DNA from: Bacteroides sp.
Lineage (GTDB): Bacteria; Bacteroidota; Bacteroidia; Bacteroidales; Muribaculaceae
DNA: 64,000 bases
Reading direction: 5' to 3'
NCBI GenBank assembly: GCA_014801865.1
Contig: JAAVDH010000035.1
Coordinates: 1-64,000 of the forward strand
Positions 33,145 to 40,949 of the stretch are shown here, in pieces (the first letter of the stretch is position 1; the number at the start of each line of letters is the position of its first letter). A model generated the notes under the pieces. The model saw only the letters and a program-made list of their open reading frames with translations, was not told where the DNA came from and did no database searches. Position numbers and translations under genes: made by a program.

Positions 33145-34773
33145 ATGGCTATACAGGATAAGATACAGAGATTTGCGTCCGACCTTCAGCAGACGCTACT
33201 GAGTTGCGTGAAGATACCCCTCATGTCGCGCCGCGCCACAAAACTGCCGTCGGAGTTTTCGAACGCCGATGAGCTGGTGATACTGGCCAACGGACCGTCG
33301 CTAAACAAGACTGTGAAGGAGCATGGCGAGTTTCTGCGCACACGTACGCTGCTGGCCGTAAACTTCTGCGCGGTATCAGACATGTTCACTCAGCTACGCC
33401 CCGAACTTTATCTGATAGCAGACCCCCTGTTCTGGATAGTTGACGAGAAGCGCGAGTCGCTCTTCGGCGCACTCGCCGAGAAGACTACCTGGCGGCTGCA
33501 TCTTATGATACCGGTCAGAGCCATGGTCGATAAGAAGTGGAGCAAAATCATTGCCGGAAATCCCAACATCAAGGTGCATCTCTACAATACCACTCCCCTC
33601 GAAGGATTCCGCGGGTTTACCAACTTCGTCTATCGCCGCGGCCTGGGTATGCCACGCCCCCACAATGTGCTGATACCCTCCATAGCCACCGCCCTGCGCC
33701 TCCCCTTCAAGAAGATATATCTCGCCGGGGCCGACCACTCATGGCTTCCTGAAATCTCGGTGACCGACTCCAACGAAGTGCTCATGCATCAGAAGCACTT
33801 CTACGACCGCGGCACCTCAAAAGCCGACACCGTAAAGCAGGAGAACCTCAACACGGCCCGACTGCACACCATACTCTACCACATGTACGTGGCGTTTAAG
33901 TCATATTTCACGCTGCGCGACTACGCCTCCACCCTCGGGAAGGAGATTATCAACATTACCCCCGGAAGTTTTATAGACGCATTTGACCGCATGACCCTGC
34001 CCAACGAGAAGCAGACCGGAAAGCGCGACGGCATAGTGATACAGGCGCGCTCCGGCTCAACACGTATGCCCGCCAAGATATTGCGCCCCTTTGACGGCGA
34101 CACACGCATAATCGACATCATACTGGAGCGCATAAAGAAGTCGTGTTCCGACACCCCTATCGTACTCGCCACCACCACCTCTGAAGCCGATGACACGTTG
34201 GAAGAGGTGGCACGAAAGTATGGTGTGCTCTGCTGGCGCGGTAGCGAAAACGATGTGCTCGACCGATTCATCGGCGCCGCCGAACACTTCGGCTTTGACC
34301 GCATAGTGCGTGTATGCTCTGACAATCCCTTCCTCCAGACCGACACTTTCACCACACTCTTTGACCGTCAGACCGAGACCGGAGCCGACTACGTAGGATT
34401 CGGATTCCCCGACGGACGCCCCACAATAAAGTCACATCTCGGACTGTATGCCGAACTGGCCACCGTCGATGCCCTGCGTCGTGCCGCAAAGGCCACCTCC
34501 GAACCGCTTTTCCACGAGCATGTGACGAATTACCTCTACTCCCACCCAGAGGACTTTTCGGTAAGCCTCATAGACCTTCCCGACTTCCTCAGAGAGCGTA
34601 CCGACCTGCGCCTAACCCTCGACACACCCGAAGACTTCGCCCTACTGAGCGAGCTTTACCGCCGCCACCGCGATGAGACCGACGGCACTGTCCGCTCGCT
34701 CGTGCAGTTGGTTGACAGCAATCCGGCATACGGAACCATCATGAAACAGAATATCGAAAAAAACGAAAAATAA
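33145..34773 (+). CDS. Fused glycosyltransferase-like domain and CMP-sugar cytidylyltransferase-like domain
   Basis: The 542-residue protein has two parts. Residues ~40-285 begin with LVILANGPSLNKT and contain LYLIADPLFWI and KKIYLAGADHSWLP. This is the pattern of DUF115/GT42-like proteins, which include bacterial sialyltransferases. Residues ~298-530 contain IVIQARSGSTRMPAKIL (nucleotide loop with conserved R, S, R, K) and RIVRVCSDNPFLQTD, matching the SpsF/NeuA-like cytidylyltransferases. It could therefore both activate a nonulosonic acid with CTP and transfer it. It is first in an operon with a NeuB-type synthase and a HAD phosphatase. A start at Met27 (33223) is possible. Function is inferred from domains and neighbours. 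Confidence 0.7.
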   Translation: MAIQDKIQRFASDLQQTLLSCVKIPLMSRRATKLPSEFSNADELVILANGPSLNKTVKEHGEFLRTRTLLAVNFCAVSDMFTQLRPELYLIADPLFWIVDEKRESLFGALAEKTTWRLHLMIPVRAMVDKKWSKIIAGNPNIKVHLYNTTPLEGFRGFTNFVYRRGLGMPRPHNVLIPSIATALRLPFKKIYLAGADHSWLPEISVTDSNEVLMHQKHFYDRGTSKADTVKQENLNTARLHTILYHMYVAFKSYFTLRDYASTLGKEIINITPGSFIDAFDRMTLPNEKQTGKRDGIVIQARSGSTRMPAKILRPFDGDTRIIDIILERIKKSCSDTPIVLATTTSEADDTLEEVARKYGVLCWRGSENDVLDRFIGAAEHFGFDRIVRVCSDNPFLQTDTFTTLFDRQTETGADYVGFGFPDGRPTIKSHLGLYAELATVDALRRAAKATSEPLFHEHVTNYLYSHPEDFSVSLIDLPDFLRERTDLRLTLDTPEDFALLSELYRRHRDETDGTVRSLVQLVDSNPAYGTIMKQNIEKNEK

Positions 34774-34816
34774 AAACTCTCACTCACTTTATAAACTCTC
34801 ACTCACTACCTGCATA

Positions 34817-35857
34817 ATGAATCATACATATATCATAGGCGAGATAGGCCAGAACCATAATGGATCGGTAGATATAGCGAAACTCATAGTCGACCTCGTG
34901 GCACGTCCTGTTCGCGACGAAGCCAGCGACCTTGACCTCGAACCGATGGACGCCGTGAAGCTCACCAAGCGTGACCTCTCGGAAGAACTCGCCGCCTCGC
35001 AGATGAATCGTCCTTATGATTCGCCACACTCCTTCGGACGTACCTACGGCGAGCACCGCGCCTTTCTGGAGCTGACCGACGAACAGCACTTCGAGATATA
35101 CCGCCACGCCAAGAGCCTGGGGCTTGACTTCGTGGAGACCCTCTGCTCCGAAGGATGCCTGTCGCTGCTGCGCCTCTTCACCCCCGACCGCCTTAAGGTG
35201 GCCAGCCGCGACCTCACCAACCTGCCTCTGCTTCAGGCCATGGCCGAGACCAAGATACCTATCATACTCTCGACAGGCATGGGAGGCAAAGAGGAACTTG
35301 ACGCCGCCCTCGACGTAATCACGCGCTACCACTCCGACATAGCCATACTCCACTGTGTGAGCCAGTATCCTACGCGCCCAGACAATCTCAACCTGCGCAC
35401 ACTGACATATCTCCAGCGTCATTATCCGCAGTATACCATAGGCTTCTCCGACCATACCATAGGCATAGCTGCCCCGGCCGTAGCCGTAGGTATGGGCGCA
35501 CGTATCATCGAAAAGCATATCACCATTGACCGACGCATGAAGGGCACAGACCAGCAAGGCTCACTCGGTCCCGACGGCGTGAACCGTATGGTGCGCGACA
35601 TACGTGTGGCCGAGCGATGGATGGGCCGCGACGACCTCTTCATCGACTCCTCGGTGAGCAGTGCCAAAGTAAAACTCGAACGCTCCATAGCCACCCGCCG
35701 CGACATGCAGGCCGGCGAAGTCGTGACCGAGAATGATATACATCTCCTCAGTCCCGGCGACGGATTCCGCTGGGTACAGCGCGACCAAGTGATAGGCCAT
35801 CGCCTCACCGCACCCTTGGGAGCCAACGAGATTATCTACCCCTCATCCCTATCCTAA
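34817..35857 (+). CDS. NeuB-family nonulosonic acid synthase (probably KDN-9-phosphate type)
   Basis: The 346-residue protein has the NeuB barrel motifs YIIGEIGQNHNGS, PIILSTGMGGKEEL, HCVSQYPTRPDNLNL, GFSDHTIGIAA and EKHITIDRRMKGTDQQGSLG. A C-terminal SAF/antifreeze-like domain follows (about residues 285-346, RSIATRRDMQAGEVVTENDI). It condenses phosphoenolpyruvate with a hexose or hexosamine (phosphate). Bacteroides thetaiotaomicron has a characterised KDN route of synthase, HAD phosphatase and cytidylyltransferase. The same three activities are adjacent here, so a 9-phosphate product is likely. No UDP-GlcNAc 2-epimerase gene is present. Confidence 0.82.
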   Translation: MNHTYIIGEIGQNHNGSVDIAKLIVDLVARPVRDEASDLDLEPMDAVKLTKRDLSEELAASQMNRPYDSPHSFGRTYGEHRAFLELTDEQHFEIYRHAKSLGLDFVETLCSEGCLSLLRLFTPDRLKVASRDLTNLPLLQAMAETKIPIILSTGMGGKEELDAALDVITRYHSDIAILHCVSQYPTRPDNLNLRTLTYLQRHYPQYTIGFSDHTIGIAAPAVAVGMGARIIEKHITIDRRMKGTDQQGSLGPDGVNRMVRDIRVAERWMGRDDLFIDSSVSSAKVKLERSIATRRDMQAGEVVTENDIHLLSPGDGFRWVQRDQVIGHRLTAPLGANEIIYPSSLS

Positions 35858-35870
35858 TCCTTACCAAACT

Positions 35871-36374
35871 ATGTTACCCAAACTGTTTATTACCGATATT
35901 GACGGAGTGTGGACCGACGGAGGCATGTATTACACCGCCGAGGGCGATGTGATGAAGCGTTTCTGCGTCAAAGACGGATGGGGAGTCATCTTCCTGCGCC
36001 ATTTAGGAGTGCCTGTGGCCATAATGACGGGTGAAAACACTCAGATAGTGGCCCGACGCGCCGCCAAACTGAAAATCGAGGAGTGCCACCTCGGGGTAAA
36101 AGACAAACTCACTCTTGCCCGTGAGGTCTGTGACCGTATGGGCATCACACTTGACGACGTGGCCTTCATAGGCGACGACATCAATGACCTGCCACTGCTC
36201 AAAGCCGTGGGATGCAGCGGATGTCCCTCAAACACCCCCGACTACGTCAAGGCACAAGTAGACTACGTTGGCACCGTCCATGGCGGCGAGGGAGCCTTCC
36301 GGGAGTTTGTGGAGACAATACTCAAGCGCGAAAATCTGCTATTTTCAACCATCGAAGCCTGCGCAACTAAGTAG
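35871..36374 (+). CDS. KdsC-type HAD phosphatase (probable nonulosonate-9-phosphate phosphatase)
   Basis: The 167-residue C0-type HAD protein has motif I FITDIDGVWTDGG (nucleophile Asp and +2 Asp), motif II MTGEN, motif III Lys in VKDKL, and motif IV IGDDINDLPLL. This small tetrameric family includes KDO-8-phosphate phosphatase and KDN-9-phosphate phosphatase. Its place 13 bases after a NeuB-type synthase argues for the second role. It ends the operon; a hairpin lies about 40 bases downstream. Confidence 0.82.
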   Translation: MLPKLFITDIDGVWTDGGMYYTAEGDVMKRFCVKDGWGVIFLRHLGVPVAIMTGENTQIVARRAAKLKIEECHLGVKDKLTLAREVCDRMGITLDDVAFIGDDINDLPLLKAVGCSGCPSNTPDYVKAQVDYVGTVHGGEGAFREFVETILKRENLLFSTIEACATK

Positions 36375-36413
36375 TTTTCAATTTATCAACCCTTTCACCA
36401 TATAAATACATAC

Positions 36414-36449
36414 ACTTAGAGAGTGTTTGAATTTAAATACTCTCTAAGT
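36414..36449 (+). terminator. Hairpin after the nonulosonate operon
   Basis: ACTTAGAGAGT (36414-36424) and ACTCTCTAAGT (36439-36449) form a perfect 11-bp stem with a 14-base loop, followed by a T-rich stretch. Its left arm carries one copy of the dispersed 13-mer AGAGAGTGTTTGA. Confidence 0.5.
36418..36430 (+). repeat. Dispersed 13-mer AGAGAGTGTTTGA (second copy)
   Basis: Identical to 9541-9553 and 45236-45248; it lies in the left arm of a hairpin here. Confidence 0.5.
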
Positions 36450-36559
36450 CACTCTTTCTTTGTTTTCATTACGTCAATCCAAAAATTGGTGGAATTGTTA
36501 ACTGATGGATTAGGTGTAGTTGTCCGAACGCTTCTTTTAACGTGTTTTAACAGTGTTTT

Positions 36560-36592
36560 TTTGTCGTTAACTCTACAAATATCGTAATTTTG
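36560..36592 (+). promoter_or_regulatory. Promoter of the pilus operon with a ~300-base leader
   Basis: TTTG (36560-36563), 21 bases, TAATTTTG (36585-36592). The first gene starts at 36902 at the earliest recognised codon, leaving a leader of about 300 bases that is AT-rich and holds only imperfect inverted repeats and a C7 tract at 36850-36856. No gene is seen in the leader. Confidence 0.65.
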
Positions 36593-36901
36593 TAGACGTT
36601 TAGGAGTAAACCACCGCTTATCACTGGTGCATTTTGCTATTTTATATTTTTTTAATCTCTAAAAATAAACGATAGTGATTTAGCAGCAAGTTTGTCATAT
36701 AATTTTCGTATATCTATAAATACACTACTATTAACTTTATGAAAATAAATGACTGACGACCTCTTATTCGTTGTTATTTATATTTAGAGATAAATACCTT
36801 AATAAACACATGTCGAAGTCATATGACCGCCAATATATCACATCATTTACCCCCCCGATTCGGATGGTAAATGTCATTATATCAGCCTTTTAGCAAGACT
36901 G

Positions 36902-38275
36902 GTGTGTTTTGTGGCGTTTCTTCAGACGGCCTTCGCTTCTGTAGCTATTCAGAACGATAACTCCGTCCGGGGCGACCGCGTCATCATGACAGATTCTGCG
37001 GAGATTCACTTTAGCATATCAAGTTCCGGGTTGGATATCGTTAGGGATGTTAACGGAGTCAAGCTTGAGAAACTCAAGCAACAGCTCCACGATATGCCTG
37101 CTACAGACACTCTGATAATTATCAATTCACTGAAGATTATCGGTTCATCATCGCCCGAAGGTTCGGTAGAGTACAACCGTTCGTTGTCCAAAAAGCGTGC
37201 CGATGCTGTATATGATTACCTGACAGAATTTGTCTCTATTCCTGATTCTATAACAACTATCGAGTATCTCGGACGAAACTGGAAAGGACTGTATAATCTT
37301 GTAGCTTCAGACCCGGCTGTTCCGTCACATCCGGAGGTACTTGCCCTGCTGCGTAAGGCTGTGACAAGCTCCGGACTGTCACCCGCCGAGAGTAACAACC
37401 TGCTCTACCAGCTCAAAAAGCTTAAGAACGGCGAGCCCTATTTCTATATGTATCGCCGGCTGTTCCCTGCGTTAAGAGCTTCGTATGTTTATGTAGAGTA
37501 TGAGAAACGTTCCAATCTCGAATTAGACTGCAAGATAATTGAAATAACCGACACTGCAACCCCGCAGCCTGTCGACCCCGTTGTAACAGATTCTGAAGAA
37601 ATAGAGTCTTCTTTCTGCCCAACGACAGACTTAGACACAGTGGTTCCCCCCACGCCTGTCATAGATAAAAGTACGTATATCGAGGCCACGGATGATATCA
37701 GAAGACCTCTGTATATGGATCTCCGCACCAACATGCTCTATGACATTGCGGCCGTGCCCAATATCGGAGCTGAATTTTACGTCGGTAAAAACATTTCAGT
37801 CTATGGAAACTGGATGTACGGATGGTGGGACAAAGATGACCGTCATCGCTACTGGCGCATATACGGCGGAGAACTCGGCGCACGATGGTGGTTCGGCAGA
37901 AAGGCGCATGCAAAGCCTCTTACAGGTCATCATATAGGCCTTTACGGCGGATTGCTCACCTTCGACTTTGAATGGGGAGAGACAGGATATATGGGCGGAC
38001 GTCCGGGAGGCACCCTTTGGGACCGCTCACTTGTCAATGCCGGAATCGAGTATGGCTACTCACTGCCTGTCAGCCGCCGTCTTAATATCGACTTCTCGAT
38101 CGGATTTGGTTATCTTGGTGGTAATTACATCAAGTATTTCCCCTTCGACAACGAATACTATCGTGAGAAAGAGTATAAAATGCACTTTTTTGGTCCTACA
38201 AAGTTAGAAGTGTCACTCGTATGGCTTATAGGAAGCTGCAACTACAATAGTCGGAAAGGAGGTGATGCACGATGA
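36902..38275 (+). CDS. DUF3575-type outer membrane protein of the pilus locus
   Basis: The protein has ~457 residues from GTG 36902. The N-terminus (VCFVAFLQTAFA) is the end of a signal peptide, and no ATG is found in frame before it. Residues ~20-170 hold an OmpA-like fold (LIIINSLKIIGSSSPEGSVE, SLSKKRADAVYDYL). The C-terminal ~190 residues (DLRTNMLYDIAAVPNIGAEF through SLVWLIGSC) are a barrel-like DUF3575 domain. Proteins of this kind lead many Bacteroidetes pilus operons; the role is probably outer membrane anchoring or assembly. It overlaps the next gene by four bases (ATGA). The true start is uncertain and a frame-altering C7 tract lies just upstream. Confidence 0.75.
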   Translation: MCFVAFLQTAFASVAIQNDNSVRGDRVIMTDSAEIHFSISSSGLDIVRDVNGVKLEKLKQQLHDMPATDTLIIINSLKIIGSSSPEGSVEYNRSLSKKRADAVYDYLTEFVSIPDSITTIEYLGRNWKGLYNLVASDPAVPSHPEVLALLRKAVTSSGLSPAESNNLLYQLKKLKNGEPYFYMYRRLFPALRASYVYVEYEKRSNLELDCKIIEITDTATPQPVDPVVTDSEEIESSFCPTTDLDTVVPPTPVIDKSTYIEATDDIRRPLYMDLRTNMLYDIAAVPNIGAEFYVGKNISVYGNWMYGWWDKDDRHRYWRIYGGELGARWWFGRKAHAKPLTGHHIGLYGGLLTFDFEWGETGYMGGRPGGTLWDRSLVNAGIEYGYSLPVSRRLNIDFSIGFGYLGGNYIKYFPFDNEYYREKEYKMHFFGPTKLEVSLVWLIGSCNYNSRKGGDAR

Positions 38276-39246
38276 AACCATCATTATTTTCGATCATATC
38301 GCTGACCCTTACCATGCTTTTATCGGGCAGTTGCACTCATAAGGACCTCAACGAAGATGCGCCTAAAATTATCGCCGACAATGTAGATGTGGTTTTCGAC
38401 TGGAGCAAAGTTCCTGACGCAAAAGCCTCGTCCATGATACTCTATCTCTACCCTGAAAGTCACGACGTGATGAACTACTGGTTCAACAATAGCAAGGGCG
38501 GCATCATCAGAACATACAGCGGAAAGCATACCGCGGTGTGTCACAGCAATGATGACCCCTATATCCACTGTCTGCGCAATCAGGATTCGCACGATGAGAT
38601 AGAGATCTATACCGATGAAACGGCTCTGCTTGTCGGACAAGGCATCTCGACTAAAGGTATCCCCCGTGCCGAAGGCACGGAAGACGAACCGCTGCGCGTG
38701 ACTCCGTCGATGATCTACGGCGATCAGAGGAGAGACATCTCCTTTAAGGCCACGAGCGATCGCCAGACACTGACGTTCTACCCCGAAGAACTTGTGTGTC
38801 ACTACACGGTTGAATTCGTCAATGTAGAGAATATTCAGAGTGCCGACCTGAGAATCGACGCGACCATATCGTCGCTTGCCGGAGGTTACTACCCGGGCCT
38901 GATGAAGCCAAACTCTGAGGTCGTGTCACACACGTTCACTCTTACACCCGATATCGAACAGAGCTCCATGCATTCGGAGTTCCTGACGTTCGGCGTACCT
39001 GACGGAGAAAGCAGGCCGCATAAAATCAGCCTGTATATCGCACTGAGAAACAGAACCGGTAATTTCTACACCTTCGATGTTTCCGACCAAGTCAACACGG
39101 CTCCCGATCCGAGAAATGTCAACATCAGGATATACGGTCTGAAGTTGCCTGAACTTCCTCCCGATCCACCCACTCCACCGGAGCAAGGCGGACTTAGTGT
39201 GGAAGTAGACACATGGGACACCATCCATTTGGATATAAAAGTATAA
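38272..39246 (+). CDS. Mfa2/FimB-like pilus anchor lipoprotein (DUF5119 type)
   Basis: The 324-residue lipoprotein has the lipobox LLSGSC at about residue 21. It lacks the Arg processing site seen in the pilins, as expected for an anchor that stays lipidated. Segments such as YLYPESHDVMNYW, TFYPEELVCHYTVEFVNVEN and SLYIALRNRTGNFYTFDVS fit the two transthyretin-like domains of Mfa2/FimB proteins. It ends with GGLSVEVDTWDTIHLDIKV. It would cap the pilus base on the outer membrane. It is coupled to the preceding gene by an ATGA overlap. Confidence 0.75.
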   Translation: MKPSLFSIISLTLTMLLSGSCTHKDLNEDAPKIIADNVDVVFDWSKVPDAKASSMILYLYPESHDVMNYWFNNSKGGIIRTYSGKHTAVCHSNDDPYIHCLRNQDSHDEIEIYTDETALLVGQGISTKGIPRAEGTEDEPLRVTPSMIYGDQRRDISFKATSDRQTLTFYPEELVCHYTVEFVNVENIQSADLRIDATISSLAGGYYPGLMKPNSEVVSHTFTLTPDIEQSSMHSEFLTFGVPDGESRPHKISLYIALRNRTGNFYTFDVSDQVNTAPDPRNVNIRIYGLKLPELPPDPPTPPEQGGLSVEVDTWDTIHLDIKV

Positions 39247-39376
39247 TCTCTATCACTTAATCATTTTACCAATCAATTAATCAGCTTACCTTCAATCAAT
39301 TAATCAATCAGCACATCATTCCAACCAAAAAAATCAACAAATCAACAATCATAATCACTTTAATGCTCTTAAATTT
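39247..39376 (+). promoter_or_regulatory. G-depleted leader before the first pilin gene
   Basis: These 130 bases contain only three G residues and two copies of AATCAATTAATCA. Such sequence stays unfolded in mRNA and is seen before highly translated Bacteroidetes genes. No consensus promoter is visible inside it. Confidence 0.5.
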
Positions 39377-40882
39377 ATGAACAAGCTATTTTTAACTGCA
39401 GTTGCAGGGGGTATGTTAGCATTCTCTTCCTGCACACAAGAAGATGTGACTCCTGTAAAGCCAATAGGAGACCGCACCATCTCATTTCGCGCAGGTGTAG
39501 CGAGCCGTGTCAATCCCGAGCTCGATTACACGGGCAATCCTTCGACATTCTATGTGTCAGCTTACGCCAACAGCCACAAAGCTGTCGACGGTGTGAAGCC
39601 TGACTCGCTCTTCTGGGACGAACCCTTCTACCTGATGGGTGCCGGTATCTATGCCAGCACAAGCAACAAGAAGTGGCCCACTCGCGAACAGGCCGACTCG
39701 GTAGAATTCTTTGCCTATGCACCCTCGCTTAAAGAAATTCGAGATGCAGCTTTGACCCAGCTTGATCCAACCGACGTCAACAACTACGACACTCAAAGAG
39801 ACAACTACCTCTACGGTATGCAGTTCTTTAATCTGTGCCAGGACGGAGTGTCTCTCGACCCGTTAAACATGGAAACAACTATGTTCGGTGGCGTTCAGCT
39901 CTACAAGGGTTTCAAACTCGGCCGATTCTATGTAGCCACTGACATCTCTAAGCAGGTTGACTTCATCACCGCCCACATAGCCGCAGAAACCCCCGAAAGT
40001 GAGGACGAGGCAAACTTAGGCGTCGAACTCAAATTCAAGCACCAGCTTTCAAACATCGAGCTTCGTGGCTTCGCTAACAATAAGGACTTCAACATCGAAA
40101 TCGCAGGTGTGAGAATCGGTCGCCCCTATACCGGCAGCGCTATCTTCAACTTCTGTGATGCAGAAGGCCATCTCAGCAACAAAGACGGCGGTCAATGGGG
40201 TATCGCCAAAGATCCTCAGCGTCTCGCGGTAGAGTATATCTATGGCAATGGCGATGATATTTACCGAATGGGACAGTTCTACAACCTTAACGGCATCGCG
40301 AATAATGATCACCTTGACGCAGGCCAGGCTAAATCCATTATGGGTAAGGGCGGCAACGCTATGGTGCTCCCCACTAAGAATGGTGCATGGTCCGGCGAGG
40401 GCAACCCCTGGATTGCGCCCAAATATAAGGGCATCAAAGAGCTAAAGAGCTGGAGCGCAGATAGTGAAGAAGGCGATATGTACTTCAGTATCCTTCTCCG
40501 CGTGACTCTCAAACCTACGAACAAGGAGACATCCACTGCCCAGATCTATCCTTACGGCAACAACACCACAATGAACGTGGTACTTTTTGAAAAGGAGAAG
40601 AATAGCACTAAGATCGTCGGTAGAGTAGCCTCCAAGGATGCAAGCATCGGTAGAGACAACGAGATCGTAGAGTTCGGTTGGGCAGCTGTGCCTGTCGGTG
40701 TAAACTGGGAGCGTGGCAAGAAGTACATCTATACTCTCGACTTCTCTAATGGCGTAGGTATCCAGGATCCCGAAGATCCCAAACCCGGCACCCCGATCAT
40801 CGGCGGCGGCATCAAATTCTCGGTATCAGTTGAAGACTGGACTGAAAACCCGAGCAACGTCGACGTGCCTAAGGAACTTTAA
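39377..40882 (+). CDS. Fimbrillin family lipoprotein 1
   Basis: The 501-residue Mfa1/FimA-like (Fimbrillin-like) protein has lipobox FSSC at Cys19. The first strand ISFRAGVASR has Arg44 as the candidate processing site. It carries blocks common to pilins 1-4: the DFITAHIA region, LKFKHQLSNIELRGF, EIAGVRIGRPYTGSAIFNF, SIMGKGGNAMVLP, MYFSILLRV, EFGWAAVPVGVNWERG, and a final strand SVSVEDWTENPSNVDVP. In type V pili, cleavage after Arg exposes a groove filled by the C-terminal strand of the next subunit. First in a run of five and preceded by a special leader, it is the best candidate for the main subunit. Confidence 0.82.
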   Translation: MNKLFLTAVAGGMLAFSSCTQEDVTPVKPIGDRTISFRAGVASRVNPELDYTGNPSTFYVSAYANSHKAVDGVKPDSLFWDEPFYLMGAGIYASTSNKKWPTREQADSVEFFAYAPSLKEIRDAALTQLDPTDVNNYDTQRDNYLYGMQFFNLCQDGVSLDPLNMETTMFGGVQLYKGFKLGRFYVATDISKQVDFITAHIAAETPESEDEANLGVELKFKHQLSNIELRGFANNKDFNIEIAGVRIGRPYTGSAIFNFCDAEGHLSNKDGGQWGIAKDPQRLAVEYIYGNGDDIYRMGQFYNLNGIANNDHLDAGQAKSIMGKGGNAMVLPTKNGAWSGEGNPWIAPKYKGIKELKSWSADSEEGDMYFSILLRVTLKPTNKETSTAQIYPYGNNTTMNVVLFEKEKNSTKIVGRVASKDASIGRDNEIVEFGWAAVPVGVNWERGKKYIYTLDFSNGVGIQDPEDPKPGTPIIGGGIKFSVSVEDWTENPSNVDVPKEL

Positions 40883-40920
40883 AGAATCTCTCCCGGAGGG
40901 GGATGTACCTCATCACCCCT

Positions 40921-40928
40921 CCCCCCCC
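40921..40928. repeat. Eight-base C tract before pilin gene 2
   Basis: C8 preceded by CCCCT, 21 bases before the ATG at 40950. Its position relative to the start codon is like that of the C9 tract before the epimerase gene. Confidence 0.55.
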
Positions 40929-40949
40929 TATCAACTGTATTAAAAGTAT

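Noticed and set aside
34799-35557. 252-residue open frame opposite the NeuB-type gene
   Set aside because: Antisense shadow of a well-conserved synthase; no recognisable domain or ribosome site.
36657-36789. Possible invertible promoter before the pilus operon (CTCTAAAAATAAA ... TTATATTTAGAG)
   Set aside because: The arms match only imperfectly and are simple AT-rich sequence. No recombinase gene is in the window and the good promoter lies outside the segment.
39247-39376. Repeated AATCAATTAATCA considered as a small CRISPR-like array
   Set aside because: Only two short AT-rich copies with no regular spacers and no cas genes.
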